Assembly (NCBI RefSeq): GCF_030152825.1
Contig: NZ_JASLIP010000037.1
Span: 1-64,000, forward strand
Length of the DNA: 64,000 bases
Reading direction: 5' to 3'
Origin: Corynebacterium sp.
GTDB taxonomy: Bacteria > Actinomycetota > Actinomycetes > Mycobacteriales > Mycobacteriaceae
In this document: piece by piece, positions 18,994-28,998 of the stretch
Layout of the letters: every line of letters begins with the position of its first letter
How positions within the stretch are numbered: position 1 is the first letter of the stretch
Made by a program: the position numbers and the translations under genes
Notes under the pieces: model-generated
Databases searched by the model: none
What the model was told of the DNA's origin: nothing
Seen by the model: the letters and a program-made list of their open reading frames with translations, nothing else

Positions 18994-19323
18994 ATGATCC
19001 AGTTCGTTGTCGGGGCCGCAGCCGGCTACCTGATGGGAACCAAGGCCGGGCGGCGCCGTTACGAGCAGATCCGGCGTGGCTATGAGACCGCGATCAACTC
19101 CGAGGTCGCCCAGTCCGCGCTACGTGCCAGCCGCAAGGCGCTGGCCAATCGCCTGGACCCGGACCCGCGCATGCACGAGGTTCGCGATCTGAACGCCAGC
19201 ACCCGAAGCTCGCTGGCCGATGGGCACAGCATCGTCGAGCCGGACAACGCCCACCCCAACGACCGTCCGCGGCGCTCCGCGTCCGAGTTCAAGCGCCCCC
19301 GCTCCCCCAAGAAGCCCCGCTAG
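18994..19323 (+). CDS. Small membrane-anchored YtxH-like protein
   Basis: Protein of 109 residues with an N-terminal hydrophobic segment containing small-residue spacing (QFVVGAAAGYLMG), then a basic, helix-prone region (KAGRRRYEQIRRGYE) and a disordered Pro/Arg/Lys-rich tail. This architecture is common in actinobacteria; function is unknown. I use the ATG at 18994, ten bases after GGGAGGG, not the TTG at 18985 which abuts that site. Confidence 0.7.
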   Translation: MIQFVVGAAAGYLMGTKAGRRRYEQIRRGYETAINSEVAQSALRASRKALANRLDPDPRMHEVRDLNASTRSSLADGHSIVEPDNAHPNDRPRRSASEFKRPRSPKKPR

Positions 19324-19427
19324 GGCTAGGGTCTCGCCCCCTCTTCCGCTGCTCGCCGACCGCCCCCGCCTCCGGCGCTGGCCCGAGTGCTGGATGCCCG
19401 CAGTACAGCCCATAAGCGGCGGGCAAA

Positions 19428-21440
19428 TTAGTTGCCGAAGGTGAAATCCCCGTAGGCGTTGGCCCGCTCGTTGAGCGAGCGCCGGTACTTCTCCAGCGCG
19501 GTGAGGTCGGCGAAGGTGGCCATATAGGCCTCCTTGTCCTCATCCGGGCGCATGCGCTGCATCTGCGCACGCAGCTCCGCGACCTCGTTGCTCACCCAAC
19601 GTTCCTGCATCCGCGCCATGATCGCCGGGGCATAGTAGGGCAGCCGCTCCTGCTGACACTGCAGGTCCTCCACTGCGAGTTCGGAGACCACTGCCTGCCC
19701 CATCGCATCGGGCACGTTATGGCTCACCGCGTCCAACCAGCCCGAACCGGACTTGGCCTGCGCGGTGCCGCCGGCCGCAGCCATCGCGTTCACGATCGCG
19801 ATATACGTCGGATGCACAAAGCTCTCCGGGGGCATGAGGTCGAAGATTTGCCCCGCCAGCTCCGGCTCCTGCAGACCCAGCTTCAGCACCTCCCGGATCC
19901 CCAACAGGAACTCGTCCTTCGGGTCTGGTCGCTCCATGCCCGCCACGACCCTCAGGTGACCGCCGGCGTCCTCGCCACCAGGCACACCACCCTGGTTCGC
20001 CGCGCCCTGACCTGCCGGAGTACCCTCCTCCGCGAGCCTCTCCCGACGCGCCGCGCCGCGCTTCAGCTCCAGTTTCGGCTTCTCCGACCGGCCGCGCCGA
20101 GCCTCCTCGCGCACCTGGGCCACGATGTCATCCGGGTCGTCGAACCCCACCCAACCGGCGGCCTGGCGGGAGTACTCGTCGCGCAGGGCATCGTCCTTAA
20201 TCCCGGCGAGCACCGGGATGATCCGCCGCATCGCATGGATACGGCCGTCCACGACGGCGGTGTCGTAGCCCTCCAGCAGGGTGCGGATCACGAACTCAAA
20301 CATGGGGATGCGGTTGGAGACCAGCTCCCGCACCGCCTCGTCGCCACGCTCCAGGCGAATATCGCAGGGGTCCTGGCCGCCCGGCGCGACGGTGACGTAA
20401 CTGCGGCCCGTGAACTGCTGGTCGCCCTCGAAGGCACGTAGCGCGGCCTTCTGGCCGGCCTCGTCGCCGTCGAAGGTGTAGATAATCTCGCCACGGAAGT
20501 AGCGGTCGTCCAGCATGAAGCGCCGCAGCATCGCCAGGTGCTCGGAGCCGAAGGCCGTGCCACAGGAGGCCACCGCGGTGTCCACGCCCGCGGCGTGCAT
20601 GGCCATGACGTCCGTGTAGCCCTCCACCACCACGGCCTGGTGCTTTTCCGCGATGCTGCGCTTGGCCTGGTCGATGCCGAAGAGCACCTTGGACTTCTTG
20701 TACAGCAAGGTCTCCGGGGTGTTCATGTACTTGCCCAGCTTGTCGTCTTCGAACAACTTGCGGGCACCGAAGCCGATGACGTCGCCTGCCACCGAGCGGA
20801 TTGGCCACAGCAGGCGGCGGTGGAAACGGTCGATTGGCCCCTTGGAGCCCATGCGGGACAGGCCGGCGGCCTCCAGCTCCTGGAACTCAAAGCCCTTGCG
20901 CAGCAGGTGCTTGGTGAGGGTGTCCCAGCCGGGCGGGGCGTAGCCGCAGCCGAACTGATCAGCATGCTCCTGGGTGAAACCACGGTCGATGAGGAACTGG
21001 CGGGCCACGTCCGCACCCTGGACGTCAGAAGCGAACTGCTCCCGGTAGAACTCGAAGGCAGCCTTATTCGCCGCGACCAAGCGCTGGCGGGTGCCTGGCT
21101 TCTCCCGCCTCCCCGGGCCGCCGCCCTCGTAGTTGATGCGATAGCCGATGCGCTCGGCGACCTGCTCCACGGCCTCCGGGAAGGTCAGGTGCTCCATCTT
21201 CATGAGGAAGCTGAACACGTCCCCGCCCTCGCCGGTGGAGAAGCAGTGGAAGTAGCCCTTATTCGGGCGGACGTGGAAGGACGGGGTCTTCTCATCCTTG
21301 AAGGGGCTCAAGCCCTTCAAGGAATCGACGCCGCCGGGCGTGAGCTGGACGTACTCCCCCACGATCTCCTCGATCGGCGTCGCCTCGCGAATCGCCTCGA
21401 TGTCCCGCTCCGGGATCCTGCCCTTACCCATAAGGGACAT
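19428..21440 (-). CDS. dnaG: DNA primase
   Basis: Replicative primase of about 670 residues that makes RNA primers for DnaB/Pol III. The RNAP core and TOPRIM region are complete (VVVEGYTDVMA, FDGDEAG), and the C-terminal helicase-binding region is present. The N-terminal zinc-binding module is degenerate: where most DnaG proteins have CPFH...C..C, this one has S45-P-F-K48, C66 and T69, keeping only one of four zinc ligands. I recall the same change in other Corynebacterium DnaG. The start is uncertain: ATG at 21440 or 21431, neither with a good ribosome-binding site. Confidence 0.93.
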   Translation of the reverse strand: MSLMGKGRIPERDIEAIREATPIEEIVGEYVQLTPGGVDSLKGLSPFKDEKTPSFHVRPNKGYFHCFSTGEGGDVFSFLMKMEHLTFPEAVEQVAERIGYRINYEGGGPGRREKPGTRQRLVAANKAAFEFYREQFASDVQGADVARQFLIDRGFTQEHADQFGCGYAPPGWDTLTKHLLRKGFEFQELEAAGLSRMGSKGPIDRFHRRLLWPIRSVAGDVIGFGARKLFEDDKLGKYMNTPETLLYKKSKVLFGIDQAKRSIAEKHQAVVVEGYTDVMAMHAAGVDTAVASCGTAFGSEHLAMLRRFMLDDRYFRGEIIYTFDGDEAGQKAALRAFEGDQQFTGRSYVTVAPGGQDPCDIRLERGDEAVRELVSNRIPMFEFVIRTLLEGYDTAVVDGRIHAMRRIIPVLAGIKDDALRDEYSRQAAGWVGFDDPDDIVAQVREEARRGRSEKPKLELKRGAARRERLAEEGTPAGQGAANQGGVPGGEDAGGHLRVVAGMERPDPKDEFLLGIREVLKLGLQEPELAGQIFDLMPPESFVHPTYIAIVNAMAAAGGTAQAKSGSGWLDAVSHNVPDAMGQAVVSELAVEDLQCQQERLPYYAPAIMARMQERWVSNEVAELRAQMQRMRPDEDKEAYMATFADLTALEKYRRSLNERANAYGDFTFGN

Positions 21441-21594
21441 GCTAATACACCCGCCAGACAAGGGATGTGGTCGAGCGGAACGCCCATTCGCCAGACAAAA
21501 CCGGTCCGGCTTTTTAACATAGGTTCCCTGACATACTTAACTGCCACGATGTTTTCCCATCGCGTGCACCACAGACCCGGGAAGGTAGGTCGCC

Positions 21595-23322
21595 ATGGCC
21601 GCAACCCACTACGACGTCCTCATCATTGGCTCCGGATTCGGCGGCTCCGTCACCGCCCTGCGCCTCGTCGAGAAGGGCTACAAGGTCGGCGTCCTGGAGG
21701 CCGGCAAGCGCTATGCGGACAAGGACTTCGCGAAGAACTCCTGGCACCTCAAGCAGTTCCTCTGGGCGCCCGCAATCGGCTGCTACGGCATCCAGCGCAT
21801 TCACCTGCTGCGCAACGTCATGATCCTCGCCGGCGCCGGCGTGGGCGGTGGCTCGCTGAACTACGCCAACACCCTCTACCAGCCCGAGGATGAGTACTTC
21901 CGCAACAAGCAGTGGGCACACATCACCGACTGGAAGGAGGAACTCACCCCCTACTACGACCAGGCCCGCCGCATGCTGGGCGTGGTCACCAACCCCACCA
22001 TGACCCCGGCGGACAAGCTCTCGAAGCAGACCGCCGAGGAGCTCGGCGTGGGCGATACCTTCCGCATGGCACCGGTGGGCGTGTTCTTCGGCGAAAAGGT
22101 GGGGCTGAACGGCAAGCCGAAGGAGACCGTGGAGGACCCGTACTTCGGCGGTGCGGGCCCGCAGCGCGCCGCCTGCCACGAGTGCGGCGAGTGCATGACC
22201 GGCTGCCGCCACGGCGCGAAGAACACCCTGCTGAAGAACTACCTCTACCTCGCGGAGAAGGGCGGCGCCGAGGTCCACCCACTGACCACGGTCACCGACA
22301 TCACCCGCAAGCCGGGCGGCGGCTGGAACGTCGATACGAAGGCCACGGGAGGCCTGCTGGGCAAGAAGAAAACCCGCCGCTTCACCGCGGACAAGGTCGT
22401 CGTCGCTGCGGGTGCGTGGGGAACCCAGAACCTGCTGCACCGGCAGAAGATTAACGGCAACCTCCCGCAGCTGCCGGACTCCCTCGGCACGATGACCCGC
22501 ACGAACTCCGAGGCCCTGCTCGGCGCGCAGTTCAAGAAGTACGACCCGGAATGGGATTTCTCCGAGGGCGTGGCCATCACCTCCAGCTACTTCCCCGCCC
22601 CGGATACCCACATCGAGCCGGTGCGCTACGGCAAGGGCTCGAACTCCATGGGCCTACTCCAGACACTCATGACCGACGGCGATAAGTTGCGCCCCCGCGT
22701 GCTCGAGTTCCTCCGCCAGGTGATCCTCCAGTTCCACCATGTGCCCCGCCTGGTGAACCTGCGCCGCTGGTCGCAGCGCACGGTGATCAACCTGGTGATG
22801 CAGTCCCGCGATAACTCCCTGACCACCTACCCACGCAAGCTGGGCAAATTCACCTGGCTGACCTCCAAGCAGGGCACCGGCGAGCCGAATCCGAGCTGGA
22901 TCCCGGAGGGCAACAAGGCCACCCGCATCCTGGCCTCGCTGCGCAAGGGCGGCCTGGCAGGTGGGGTGTGGTCCGAGGTGGTCGATATTCCGCTGACCGC
23001 GCACTTCCTGGGTGGCTGCTCGATCTCCAGCTCCCCGGACGACGGTGTGGTGGATCCCTATCACCGCGTGTGGGGGCTGCCGGATCTCTTTGTGGTCGAC
23101 GGCTCGTCCATGGCCGCCAACCCCGGTGTGAACCCTTCCCTGTCCATCACCGCGAACGCGGAGCGCGCAGCGGCGATGTGGCCGAATAAGGGCGAGGAGG
23201 ACCCGCGTCCGGAGCAGTCGGAGGGCTATCAGCGCATCGAGGCCGTGGAGCCGGCCTCCCCGATGGTGCCGGCCACCGCCCCGGCCGCACTGCGCCTGCC
23301 GATTACCCCGGTGGGCAACTAG
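21595..23322 (+). CDS. GMC oxidoreductase, cholesterol-oxidase-like
   Basis: FAD-dependent glucose-methanol-choline family enzyme of 575 residues. The dinucleotide motif GSGFGGS lies at the start, and the C-terminal FAD block VDGSSMAANPGVNPSLSI is present. It resembles the actinobacterial ChoD group, so sterol or a similar hydroxylated lipid is a possible substrate, not shown. A cysteine cluster near residues 193-203 (HECGECMTGCRHGA) resembles metal or Fe-S binding spacing and is common in this subgroup. It diverges from dnaG. Confidence 0.85.
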   Translation: MAATHYDVLIIGSGFGGSVTALRLVEKGYKVGVLEAGKRYADKDFAKNSWHLKQFLWAPAIGCYGIQRIHLLRNVMILAGAGVGGGSLNYANTLYQPEDEYFRNKQWAHITDWKEELTPYYDQARRMLGVVTNPTMTPADKLSKQTAEELGVGDTFRMAPVGVFFGEKVGLNGKPKETVEDPYFGGAGPQRAACHECGECMTGCRHGAKNTLLKNYLYLAEKGGAEVHPLTTVTDITRKPGGGWNVDTKATGGLLGKKKTRRFTADKVVVAAGAWGTQNLLHRQKINGNLPQLPDSLGTMTRTNSEALLGAQFKKYDPEWDFSEGVAITSSYFPAPDTHIEPVRYGKGSNSMGLLQTLMTDGDKLRPRVLEFLRQVILQFHHVPRLVNLRRWSQRTVINLVMQSRDNSLTTYPRKLGKFTWLTSKQGTGEPNPSWIPEGNKATRILASLRKGGLAGGVWSEVVDIPLTAHFLGGCSISSSPDDGVVDPYHRVWGLPDLFVVDGSSMAANPGVNPSLSITANAERAAAMWPNKGEEDPRPEQSEGYQRIEAVEPASPMVPATAPAALRLPITPVGN

Positions 23323-23351
23323 CCCCACCCCGCCCGGTATAACTGGCTGTT

Positions 23352-23852
23352 ATGGCGCAGAAGAATAACGGTGCTAAAGCGGGTAAGTACGGAACGGTTG
23401 GCGGCGTGGTCGTCGCCCTGGCACTGGCAGGGGCGAGCCAACTCGGTCTCTTCGGCGATGACGATAACGCCGGTGGGCAGGGCGGCAGTTCCCAGTCCGG
23501 CCAGTCATCCAACGCCTCCCAGCAGAACGCGGGTGCGGATAGCGCTGCTGGTTCCGAGTGCGCCGTGGACACCCTGCCGGAGGAGGCCCGGGAGCAGATC
23601 GAGGACATCCTCACCGGCGCCCCCTCCGACGACGGCCCGCACGACGGCAAGCACTTCGGCAACTACGAGGGCCTCCTACCGAAGGAAAAGTCCAGCTACT
23701 ACCGCGAGTACACCGTCAAAACCCCGGGTCTGAACCACCGGGGCGAGCGTCGCCTCGTCGTCGGTGGTGGCACGGAGACCGACCCTGAGGTCTGGTACTA
23801 CACCTCCGACCACTTCGAGAGCTTCTGCGAGATCCCCGACGCCGAGGACTAA
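23352..23852 (+). CDS. Membrane-anchored guanyl-specific ribonuclease (RNase Sa/T1 type)
   Basis: Protein of 166 residues. A hydrophobic segment (about 15-33) exports or anchors it, and a Ser/Gln/Asn-rich linker reaches residue 69. The rest matches microbial guanyl RNases: catalytic Glu119 in YYREYTV, Arg134 in RGERR and His154 in YYTSDHF. Glu-to-Arg spacing (15) equals that of RNase Sa, and Cys70 and Cys159 are 89 apart, matching its disulfide. It should cut RNA after G outside the cell. No barstar-like inhibitor gene is adjacent. A possible -10 (TATAAC, 23338) lies 8 bases before the ATG, so the mRNA may be leaderless. Confidence 0.82.
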   Translation: MAQKNNGAKAGKYGTVGGVVVALALAGASQLGLFGDDDNAGGQGGSSQSGQSSNASQQNAGADSAAGSECAVDTLPEEAREQIEDILTGAPSDDGPHDGKHFGNYEGLLPKEKSSYYREYTVKTPGLNHRGERRLVVGGGTETDPEVWYYTSDHFESFCEIPDAED

Positions 23853-23865
23853 CGCGGAGAAAACA

Positions 23866-25146
23866 CTAAGCCCACGCGGCGCTGACACCGGCGGCAGAGG
23901 CGTCCAAGCGCTCCAGCCGGGATTCGGTGAGAGAGGCGACTTGGTCGATGACCACGCGACGGCGCTCGACATCGGTGGCCGCGTTCTCGTACCAGAGACG
24001 GAAGACCGGATCCAGCGCCCCGGCACCACCACGGGCCAAGAACTCCGTGACGCGGAAGATGCGTTCCCGCTGGCGATCCTGCTCCGCCAGGTGCAGCTTC
24101 TCGTCCATCACGTAGAGCACGGCGATGGACTTCAATAGCGTGACCTCGGCCTTAACTTCCGCGGGGATGACGAGGTTCGCGGCATAACGGCCCAGCGGTC
24201 CGGTGCCGTACTCCCGGCGGGTCGCGGTGACCACGGCCGTGACGAAGCGGCTGACCAGTTCCGAGGTCATGGACTTCAGTGCAACCAGGTCCTGCAGGCT
24301 GTGGCGGAAGTCCGCGGCCCGGGAAACCACGGGCATCTGCCGCAAGCGGTCCGCTGCGGCCAGCAGCTCCTCGGGCTCCCCGCCGAAGTGGTGGGCGCCC
24401 TTGTCCGCGAGCGTGGCGAGCTCCACCAGGTCCCACAGCACGCCCAGGGTGATGCGACCAGAGAGCATGCCGTCCTCGACGTCATGGACGGAGTAGGCAA
24501 CATCGTCCGACCAGTCCATAATCTGTGCCTCCAGGCACTGCGCACCATCGGGCGCACCCTGACGAATCCACTCCAAGATGTGCAGGTCGGATTCGTAGGC
24601 GCTGTACTTGCGTCGCGGGGTGCCGTCCGGGGCGGTCGGGCCCCAGGGGTACTTGCACGCCGCATCCAGGGCCGCGCGGGTGAGATTCAGCCCGTAGGAG
24701 GTGCCGTCCGCCCCGAGGGTCTTTGGTTCTAGCCGGGCCAGAATGCGCAGGGTCTGCGCGTTGCCCTCGAAGCCGCCGATGCTGGCTGAGGCCTCGTCCA
24801 GGGCGCGCTCGCCGTTGTGACCATAGGGCGGGTGGCCGATGTCGTGGCTCAGCCCCGCCAGGTCCGCCAGGTCAGGATCCGCACCCAGGGTCTTGCCGAT
24901 GCCACGGGCGATCTGGGCAACCTCCAGGGAGTGCGTCAGCCGGGTGCGCGGCGTATCCCCCGACCCAGGCCCCACAACCTGGGTCTTATCGGCCAGACGG
25001 CGCAGCGCCGCGGAGTGCAGGACGCGCGCCCGGTCGCGGTCGAAGTCCTCCCTGCCGTCCGGGACCGATCCTGCCAACCCCAGGGTTTTGGGTGCGACGG
25101 CATGACGGCGCGCGCAGTCGTGCTCCGTGTACTGATACCCCTGCAT
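23866..25146 (-). CDS. dgt: Deoxyguanosinetriphosphate triphosphohydrolase-like protein
   Basis: HD-superfamily dNTP triphosphohydrolase of about 426 residues that splits dGTP to deoxyguanosine and triphosphate. The HD ligands are in RTRLTHSLEV and SHDIGHPPYGHNGE, with a later Asp in DWSDDVAYSVHD. I start at the ATG at 25146, preceded by GGAG, which matches the Mycobacterium protein; a GTG at 25227 would add 27 residues. It converges on the RNase gene. Dgt next to dnaG is standard in actinobacteria. Confidence 0.9.
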   Translation of the reverse strand: MQGYQYTEHDCARRHAVAPKTLGLAGSVPDGREDFDRDRARVLHSAALRRLADKTQVVGPGSGDTPRTRLTHSLEVAQIARGIGKTLGADPDLADLAGLSHDIGHPPYGHNGERALDEASASIGGFEGNAQTLRILARLEPKTLGADGTSYGLNLTRAALDAACKYPWGPTAPDGTPRRKYSAYESDLHILEWIRQGAPDGAQCLEAQIMDWSDDVAYSVHDVEDGMLSGRITLGVLWDLVELATLADKGAHHFGGEPEELLAAADRLRQMPVVSRAADFRHSLQDLVALKSMTSELVSRFVTAVVTATRREYGTGPLGRYAANLVIPAEVKAEVTLLKSIAVLYVMDEKLHLAEQDRQRERIFRVTEFLARGGAGALDPVFRLWYENAATDVERRRVVIDQVASLTESRLERLDASAAGVSAAWA

Positions 25147-25241
25147 CTCGCGCTCCGTTAGTCCTGTATCCGTCCCCGGGGCGGCAGTCTCCTGGTGCGC
25201 CGCACCGACAGGACTACCCCAGCCCACGGGGCGTTTATCCC

Positions 25242-26843
25242 CTAGACGCTGCCGACGTTGCCCTCGGCGAAGAAGTGGTGGCCCGGGCGGCGCACACGGC
25301 CCTGCACCGGCGGCAGCATCGAGTACTGGTCGTAGGTCGCGCGGTCGTAGTCACGCTGCCAGTCGTCCGGGGCCTTTTCTTCCAGCAGGCTGCCCGGCTC
25401 GAGCCACGGGTAGAGGTCCTCGTACGGGCGAGCCTGGGTCTGGTCCACGCGGCGCACCAGGTGGCCGGGACCCAGCTGACTGACGTCATGCAGCCCCATG
25501 GCTCCCAGAATGCGAGTGGTGGACTTCAGCGTATTGCGGTGGTAGTTCGCCACACGCTCGGCCTTGCTGTCGACATCCAGGCCGCGGGCGAGCCACGGAT
25601 TCTGGGTGGCCACACCGGTCGGGCAGGTGTTGTCGTGGCACTTCTTGGCCTGGATGCAGCCTGCGGCCATCATCATGCCGCGGGCGGACATCGTGAAGTC
25701 CGCGCCGATCGCAAGGCGGCGGATGATATCCGCGCCACCGACGACCTTACCGGCCGCGCCGACGGCGACCTGGTCGCGCAGGCCCGTGCCCACCAGTGCG
25801 TTGTGGACGATCATCAGCCCCTCGGTCAGCGGGGTACCCACGCGGTCCAGGAACTCCAGTGGGGCCGCACCCGTGCCGCCCTCGGCACCGTCGACGGTGA
25901 TCCAGTCCGGGGCGGTCTTCGCCTTGAGCATCGCCTTACACAGGGAGAGCACCTCGTGGCGGGAACCCACGCAGAACTTGATGCCCACCGGTTTGCCGTT
26001 GGCCAGGCGGCGCAGCTTCTTAACGAAGTGCATCAGCTCCAGCGGGGTGTCGAACTCGGAGTGCCACGCCGGGGAGAGGCAGTCCTGCCCCTCCTCGATG
26101 CCGCGGGCCTCGGCGATCTCCGCGTTGACCTTGTGGCCCGGCAGCATGCCGCCCATGCCCGGCTTCGCACCCTGGCTGAGCTTGATGAGGATGCCCTTGA
26201 CCTCCGGGTAGTTGGCCTTGACGCGGAACTGCTCGGGGTCGAAGTGGCCGTCCTCGGTACGGCAGCCGAAGTAGCTGGAGCCGATCTCCCAGATCAGGTC
26301 CGCACCGTACTCCAGGTGGTACTTGGTCAGCCCGCCCTCACCAGTCTCCTGGATAAAGCCGCCCATCGCCGCGCCCTTGTTCATCGCGAGCACAGCGTTG
26401 GCGGACAGGGAGCCGAACGACATCGAGGAGATGTTGAACAGGGAGATGTCATAGGGCTGGGTGCACTCCGGGCCGCCGAGGCGCACGAGTGGTGCGTCAG
26501 TACGGGCCGGCACCGGGTGGGTGGAGTGAAGCAGGTGGTCACGGCCCGGAACGAAGAGGTCGCGCTGGGTGCCGAAGGCCTCCTCCGCCGGGAGGTTCTT
26601 CGCGCTCTGGTACACCATCGTGCGGGTCACGCGGTCGAACGGGCGGCCATCGATGTTGGACTCGACGAAGTACTGCTGGATCTCCGGGCGGATGGATTCC
26701 ATCATCCAGCGGGCGCGGCCCAGAACCGGGTAGTTACGGCGAATGGCGTGCTTGGGCTGGATGATGTCCACCGCCGCGACGGCAGAGGCGGCCAGTGCCC
26801 CGTACTTCACCGCTTTACGGATGAGTTTGCGACCACTTGGCAT
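25242..26843 (-). CDS. FMN-binding glutamate-synthase-like protein
   Basis: Protein of 533 residues with an N-terminal basic plus hydrophobic segment (about 10-30), which may anchor it in the membrane, then a glutamate synthase central/FMN-binding barrel: SSMSFGSLS, KLSQGAKPGMGG, TVDGAEGGTGAAPLEF and a Cys-rich block AAGCIQAKKCHDNTCPTG where GltB holds its 3Fe-4S cluster. The glutaminase domain is absent, so it is a GltB-like oxidoreductase of unknown reaction, not glutamate synthase itself. AAGGAG precedes the ATG. Confidence 0.83.
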   Translation of the reverse strand: MPSGRKLIRKAVKYGALAASAVAAVDIIQPKHAIRRNYPVLGRARWMMESIRPEIQQYFVESNIDGRPFDRVTRTMVYQSAKNLPAEEAFGTQRDLFVPGRDHLLHSTHPVPARTDAPLVRLGGPECTQPYDISLFNISSMSFGSLSANAVLAMNKGAAMGGFIQETGEGGLTKYHLEYGADLIWEIGSSYFGCRTEDGHFDPEQFRVKANYPEVKGILIKLSQGAKPGMGGMLPGHKVNAEIAEARGIEEGQDCLSPAWHSEFDTPLELMHFVKKLRRLANGKPVGIKFCVGSRHEVLSLCKAMLKAKTAPDWITVDGAEGGTGAAPLEFLDRVGTPLTEGLMIVHNALVGTGLRDQVAVGAAGKVVGGADIIRRLAIGADFTMSARGMMMAAGCIQAKKCHDNTCPTGVATQNPWLARGLDVDSKAERVANYHRNTLKSTTRILGAMGLHDVSQLGPGHLVRRVDQTQARPYEDLYPWLEPGSLLEEKAPDDWQRDYDRATYDQYSMLPPVQGRVRRPGHHFFAEGNVGSV

Positions 26844-26874
26844 GATGATGCTCCTTAAGAATTTTATTCTCCGG

Positions 26875-27414
26875 CTACGTGGTGAACCAGACGACGATCG
26901 CGATGACCACGCAAATGGCCAGCGCCATCGTCAACATCCCCGTGGTTCGAACCACTCGAGTTTCCAGGGTACGCCGGGCAACCCAGGACACGAAGACCTG
27001 GACATCCAGCGGCAGCTTCTCCCCCGGCCCTTCGAACTCCACGTGGAGGTTGCGCAGGCCCCGGTTATCGGAACTGTACTGCCCAGCCTTCTCGCCGTCG
27101 ATGTCGAGGACGAAGTTGCGGCGGGATTCAGCGATGATTCCGATCTCGTGGCGGTCCGCGTTGATGGTCACCCGGTCCGCGGTGTGGAACTTATCGCTGT
27201 TCCCCTTCGCGGTCCAGGTACCCGTCGGGTTCTCGGCCTGTGCCTCCGGTCCCTCGTCGGCGGTGAGCCGCCAGGTGTCGCCGCCGAAGCGGATGTGCTG
27301 CACCCCGCGCTCATCGGCGAACTCCGCGATGCGGTCCATGTCATCCGCCGGTCCGGCATAGATCGGGAACGTGTGCCCGTCGCTGGGCACGCCCCATCGG
27401 ATGTCGCTATTCAT
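26875..27414 (-). CDS. C-terminally anchored membrane protein, unknown family
   Basis: Protein of 179 residues, not recognised. A soluble, beta-rich, charged domain (1 to about 155) is followed by a single C-terminal helix (MLTMALAICVVIAIVVWF) ending three residues later, so the domain likely faces the cytoplasm like a tail-anchored protein. Its ATG shares one base with the glyS stop (TAATG), implying translation coupled to glyS. Confidence 0.72.
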   Translation of the reverse strand: MNSDIRWGVPSDGHTFPIYAGPADDMDRIAEFADERGVQHIRFGGDTWRLTADEGPEAQAENPTGTWTAKGNSDKFHTADRVTINADRHEIGIIAESRRNFVLDIDGEKAGQYSSDNRGLRNLHVEFEGPGEKLPLDVQVFVSWVARRTLETRVVRTTGMLTMALAICVVIAIVVWFTT

Positions 27415-28793
27415 TAGCAGCCAGCCAGGCGCTGCGCGAGGTAGCCCTCGAGCTCGTCGATAGCGACGCGCTCCTGCTCCATCGTGTCGCGCTCGCGGAC
27501 GGTGACGGCGTTGTCTTCCAGGGTGTCGAAGTCGACGGTCACGCAGTACGGGGTGCCGATCTCGTCCTGACGACGGTAGCGGCGACCAATAGCACCGGAG
27601 GTGTCGTAGTCGATGTTCCACAGACCGCGCAGCTTGTCGGCAATCTTCTCCGCGGTCGGGGTCAGGGTCTCCTTCTTCGACAGCGGCAGGACGGCGACCT
27701 TCACCGGGGACAGACGCGGGTCCAGCTTCAGGACGGTGCGGGTGTCGGTGCCGCCCTTAGCGTTCGGCACCTCCTCCTCGGTGTAAGCGTCGACGAGGAA
27801 GGCCATCAGGGAGCGACCCAGGCCGGCGGCCGGCTCGATGACGTACGGGATCCAGCGCTCTTCCTTCTGCTGGTCGTAGTAGGACAGGTCCTCGCCGGAT
27901 CCCTCGGAGTGGGTCTTCAGGTCGTAGTCCGTGCGGTTGGCGATGCCCTCGAGCTCGCCCCACTTGGAGCCGGTGAAATGGAAGGCGTACTCGACGTCCA
28001 CGGTGCGCTTGGCGTAGTGGGACAGCTCGTCCTCGGTATGCTCGCGCAGGCGCAGGTTCTCGCGGTCAATGCCCAGGTTGACGTACCAGTTCAGACGCTG
28101 CTCGATCCAGTACTCCTGCCACTTCTCGTCGGTGCCCGGCTCGACGAAGAACTCCATCTCCATCTGCTCGAACTCGCGGGTGCGGAAGATGAAGTTGCCC
28201 GGGGTGATCTCGTTGCGGAAAGACTTACCGATCTGGGCGATACCGAACGGCGGCTTCTGGCGGGAGGAGTTCATTACGTTCTTGAACTGCGTGAAGATGC
28301 CCTGTGCGGTCTCCGGACGCAGGTAGGCCAGGCCTTCCTTGTCGTCGACCGGACCCAGGTAGGTCTTCATCAGACCGGAGAAGGCGCGCGGCTCGGTCCA
28401 CTTGCCCGGCTGGCCGGTCTCCGGGTCGTTGATATCAGCCAAGCCGTTTGCCGGCGGGTGGCCGTGCTTCTCCTCGTAGGCCTCCAGCAGGTGGTCGGCG
28501 CGGTAGCGCTTGTGGGTGTAGAGAGACTCGACCAGCGGGTCGGTGAAGACGTCCACGTGGCCGGAGACCTCCCACACGCGGCGCGGGAGGATGACGGAGC
28601 TGTCCAGGCCGACGACGTCGCCGCGGCTGGTCACCATCGAGCGCCACCACTGGCGCTTGATGTTCTCCTTGAGCTCCACGCCCAGCGGGCCGTAATCCCA
28701 CGCAGAGCGGGTACCGCCGTAAATCTCACCACAGGGGTAAACCAGGCCACGGCGCTTCGCGAGGTTGACAACGGCATCTACTTTTCCTGCCAT
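27414..28793 (-). CDS. glyS: Glycyl-tRNA synthetase (dimeric type)
   Basis: Class II synthetase of 459 residues that charges tRNA-Gly. Motif 2 ([25 protein letters not shown]) and motif 3 ([14 protein letters not shown]) are clear, and the anticodon-binding domain is at the C-terminus. The length fits the alpha2 enzyme of actinobacteria. I start at the ATG at 28793 (MAGKVDAVV) behind AAAGGAGAG; a longer frame to 28949 lacks conserved sequence. It diverges from zur, the usual actinobacterial arrangement. Confidence 0.95.
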   Translation of the reverse strand: MAGKVDAVVNLAKRRGLVYPCGEIYGGTRSAWDYGPLGVELKENIKRQWWRSMVTSRGDVVGLDSSVILPRRVWEVSGHVDVFTDPLVESLYTHKRYRADHLLEAYEEKHGHPPANGLADINDPETGQPGKWTEPRAFSGLMKTYLGPVDDKEGLAYLRPETAQGIFTQFKNVMNSSRQKPPFGIAQIGKSFRNEITPGNFIFRTREFEQMEMEFFVEPGTDEKWQEYWIEQRLNWYVNLGIDRENLRLREHTEDELSHYAKRTVDVEYAFHFTGSKWGELEGIANRTDYDLKTHSEGSGEDLSYYDQQKEERWIPYVIEPAAGLGRSLMAFLVDAYTEEEVPNAKGGTDTRTVLKLDPRLSPVKVAVLPLSKKETLTPTAEKIADKLRGLWNIDYDTSGAIGRRYRRQDEIGTPYCVTVDFDTLEDNAVTVRERDTMEQERVAIDELEGYLAQRLAGC

Positions 28794-28998
28794 GCTGGGA
28801 CGCTCTCCTTTAAAACGAACTCTGTTCTGCAATTTCTTGCACTGTTGCGCGACCTGCATTCCTGGACACCAGGGCGGTCGCTTGCCAGAGGCTATCTTAA
28901 CCGATATGGCAATTCGGCGTTTCAGTGCATCCCCTCCTCGCCGTACCACCCCACAGGTCCGTTATTGACAACTTACTGAAAACCAGCGTCGCCAGGGC

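Noticed and set aside
28965..28970. TTGACA as -35 of zur
   Set aside because: It is 28 bases from the -10 box at 28999, too far for a sigma-A type promoter.
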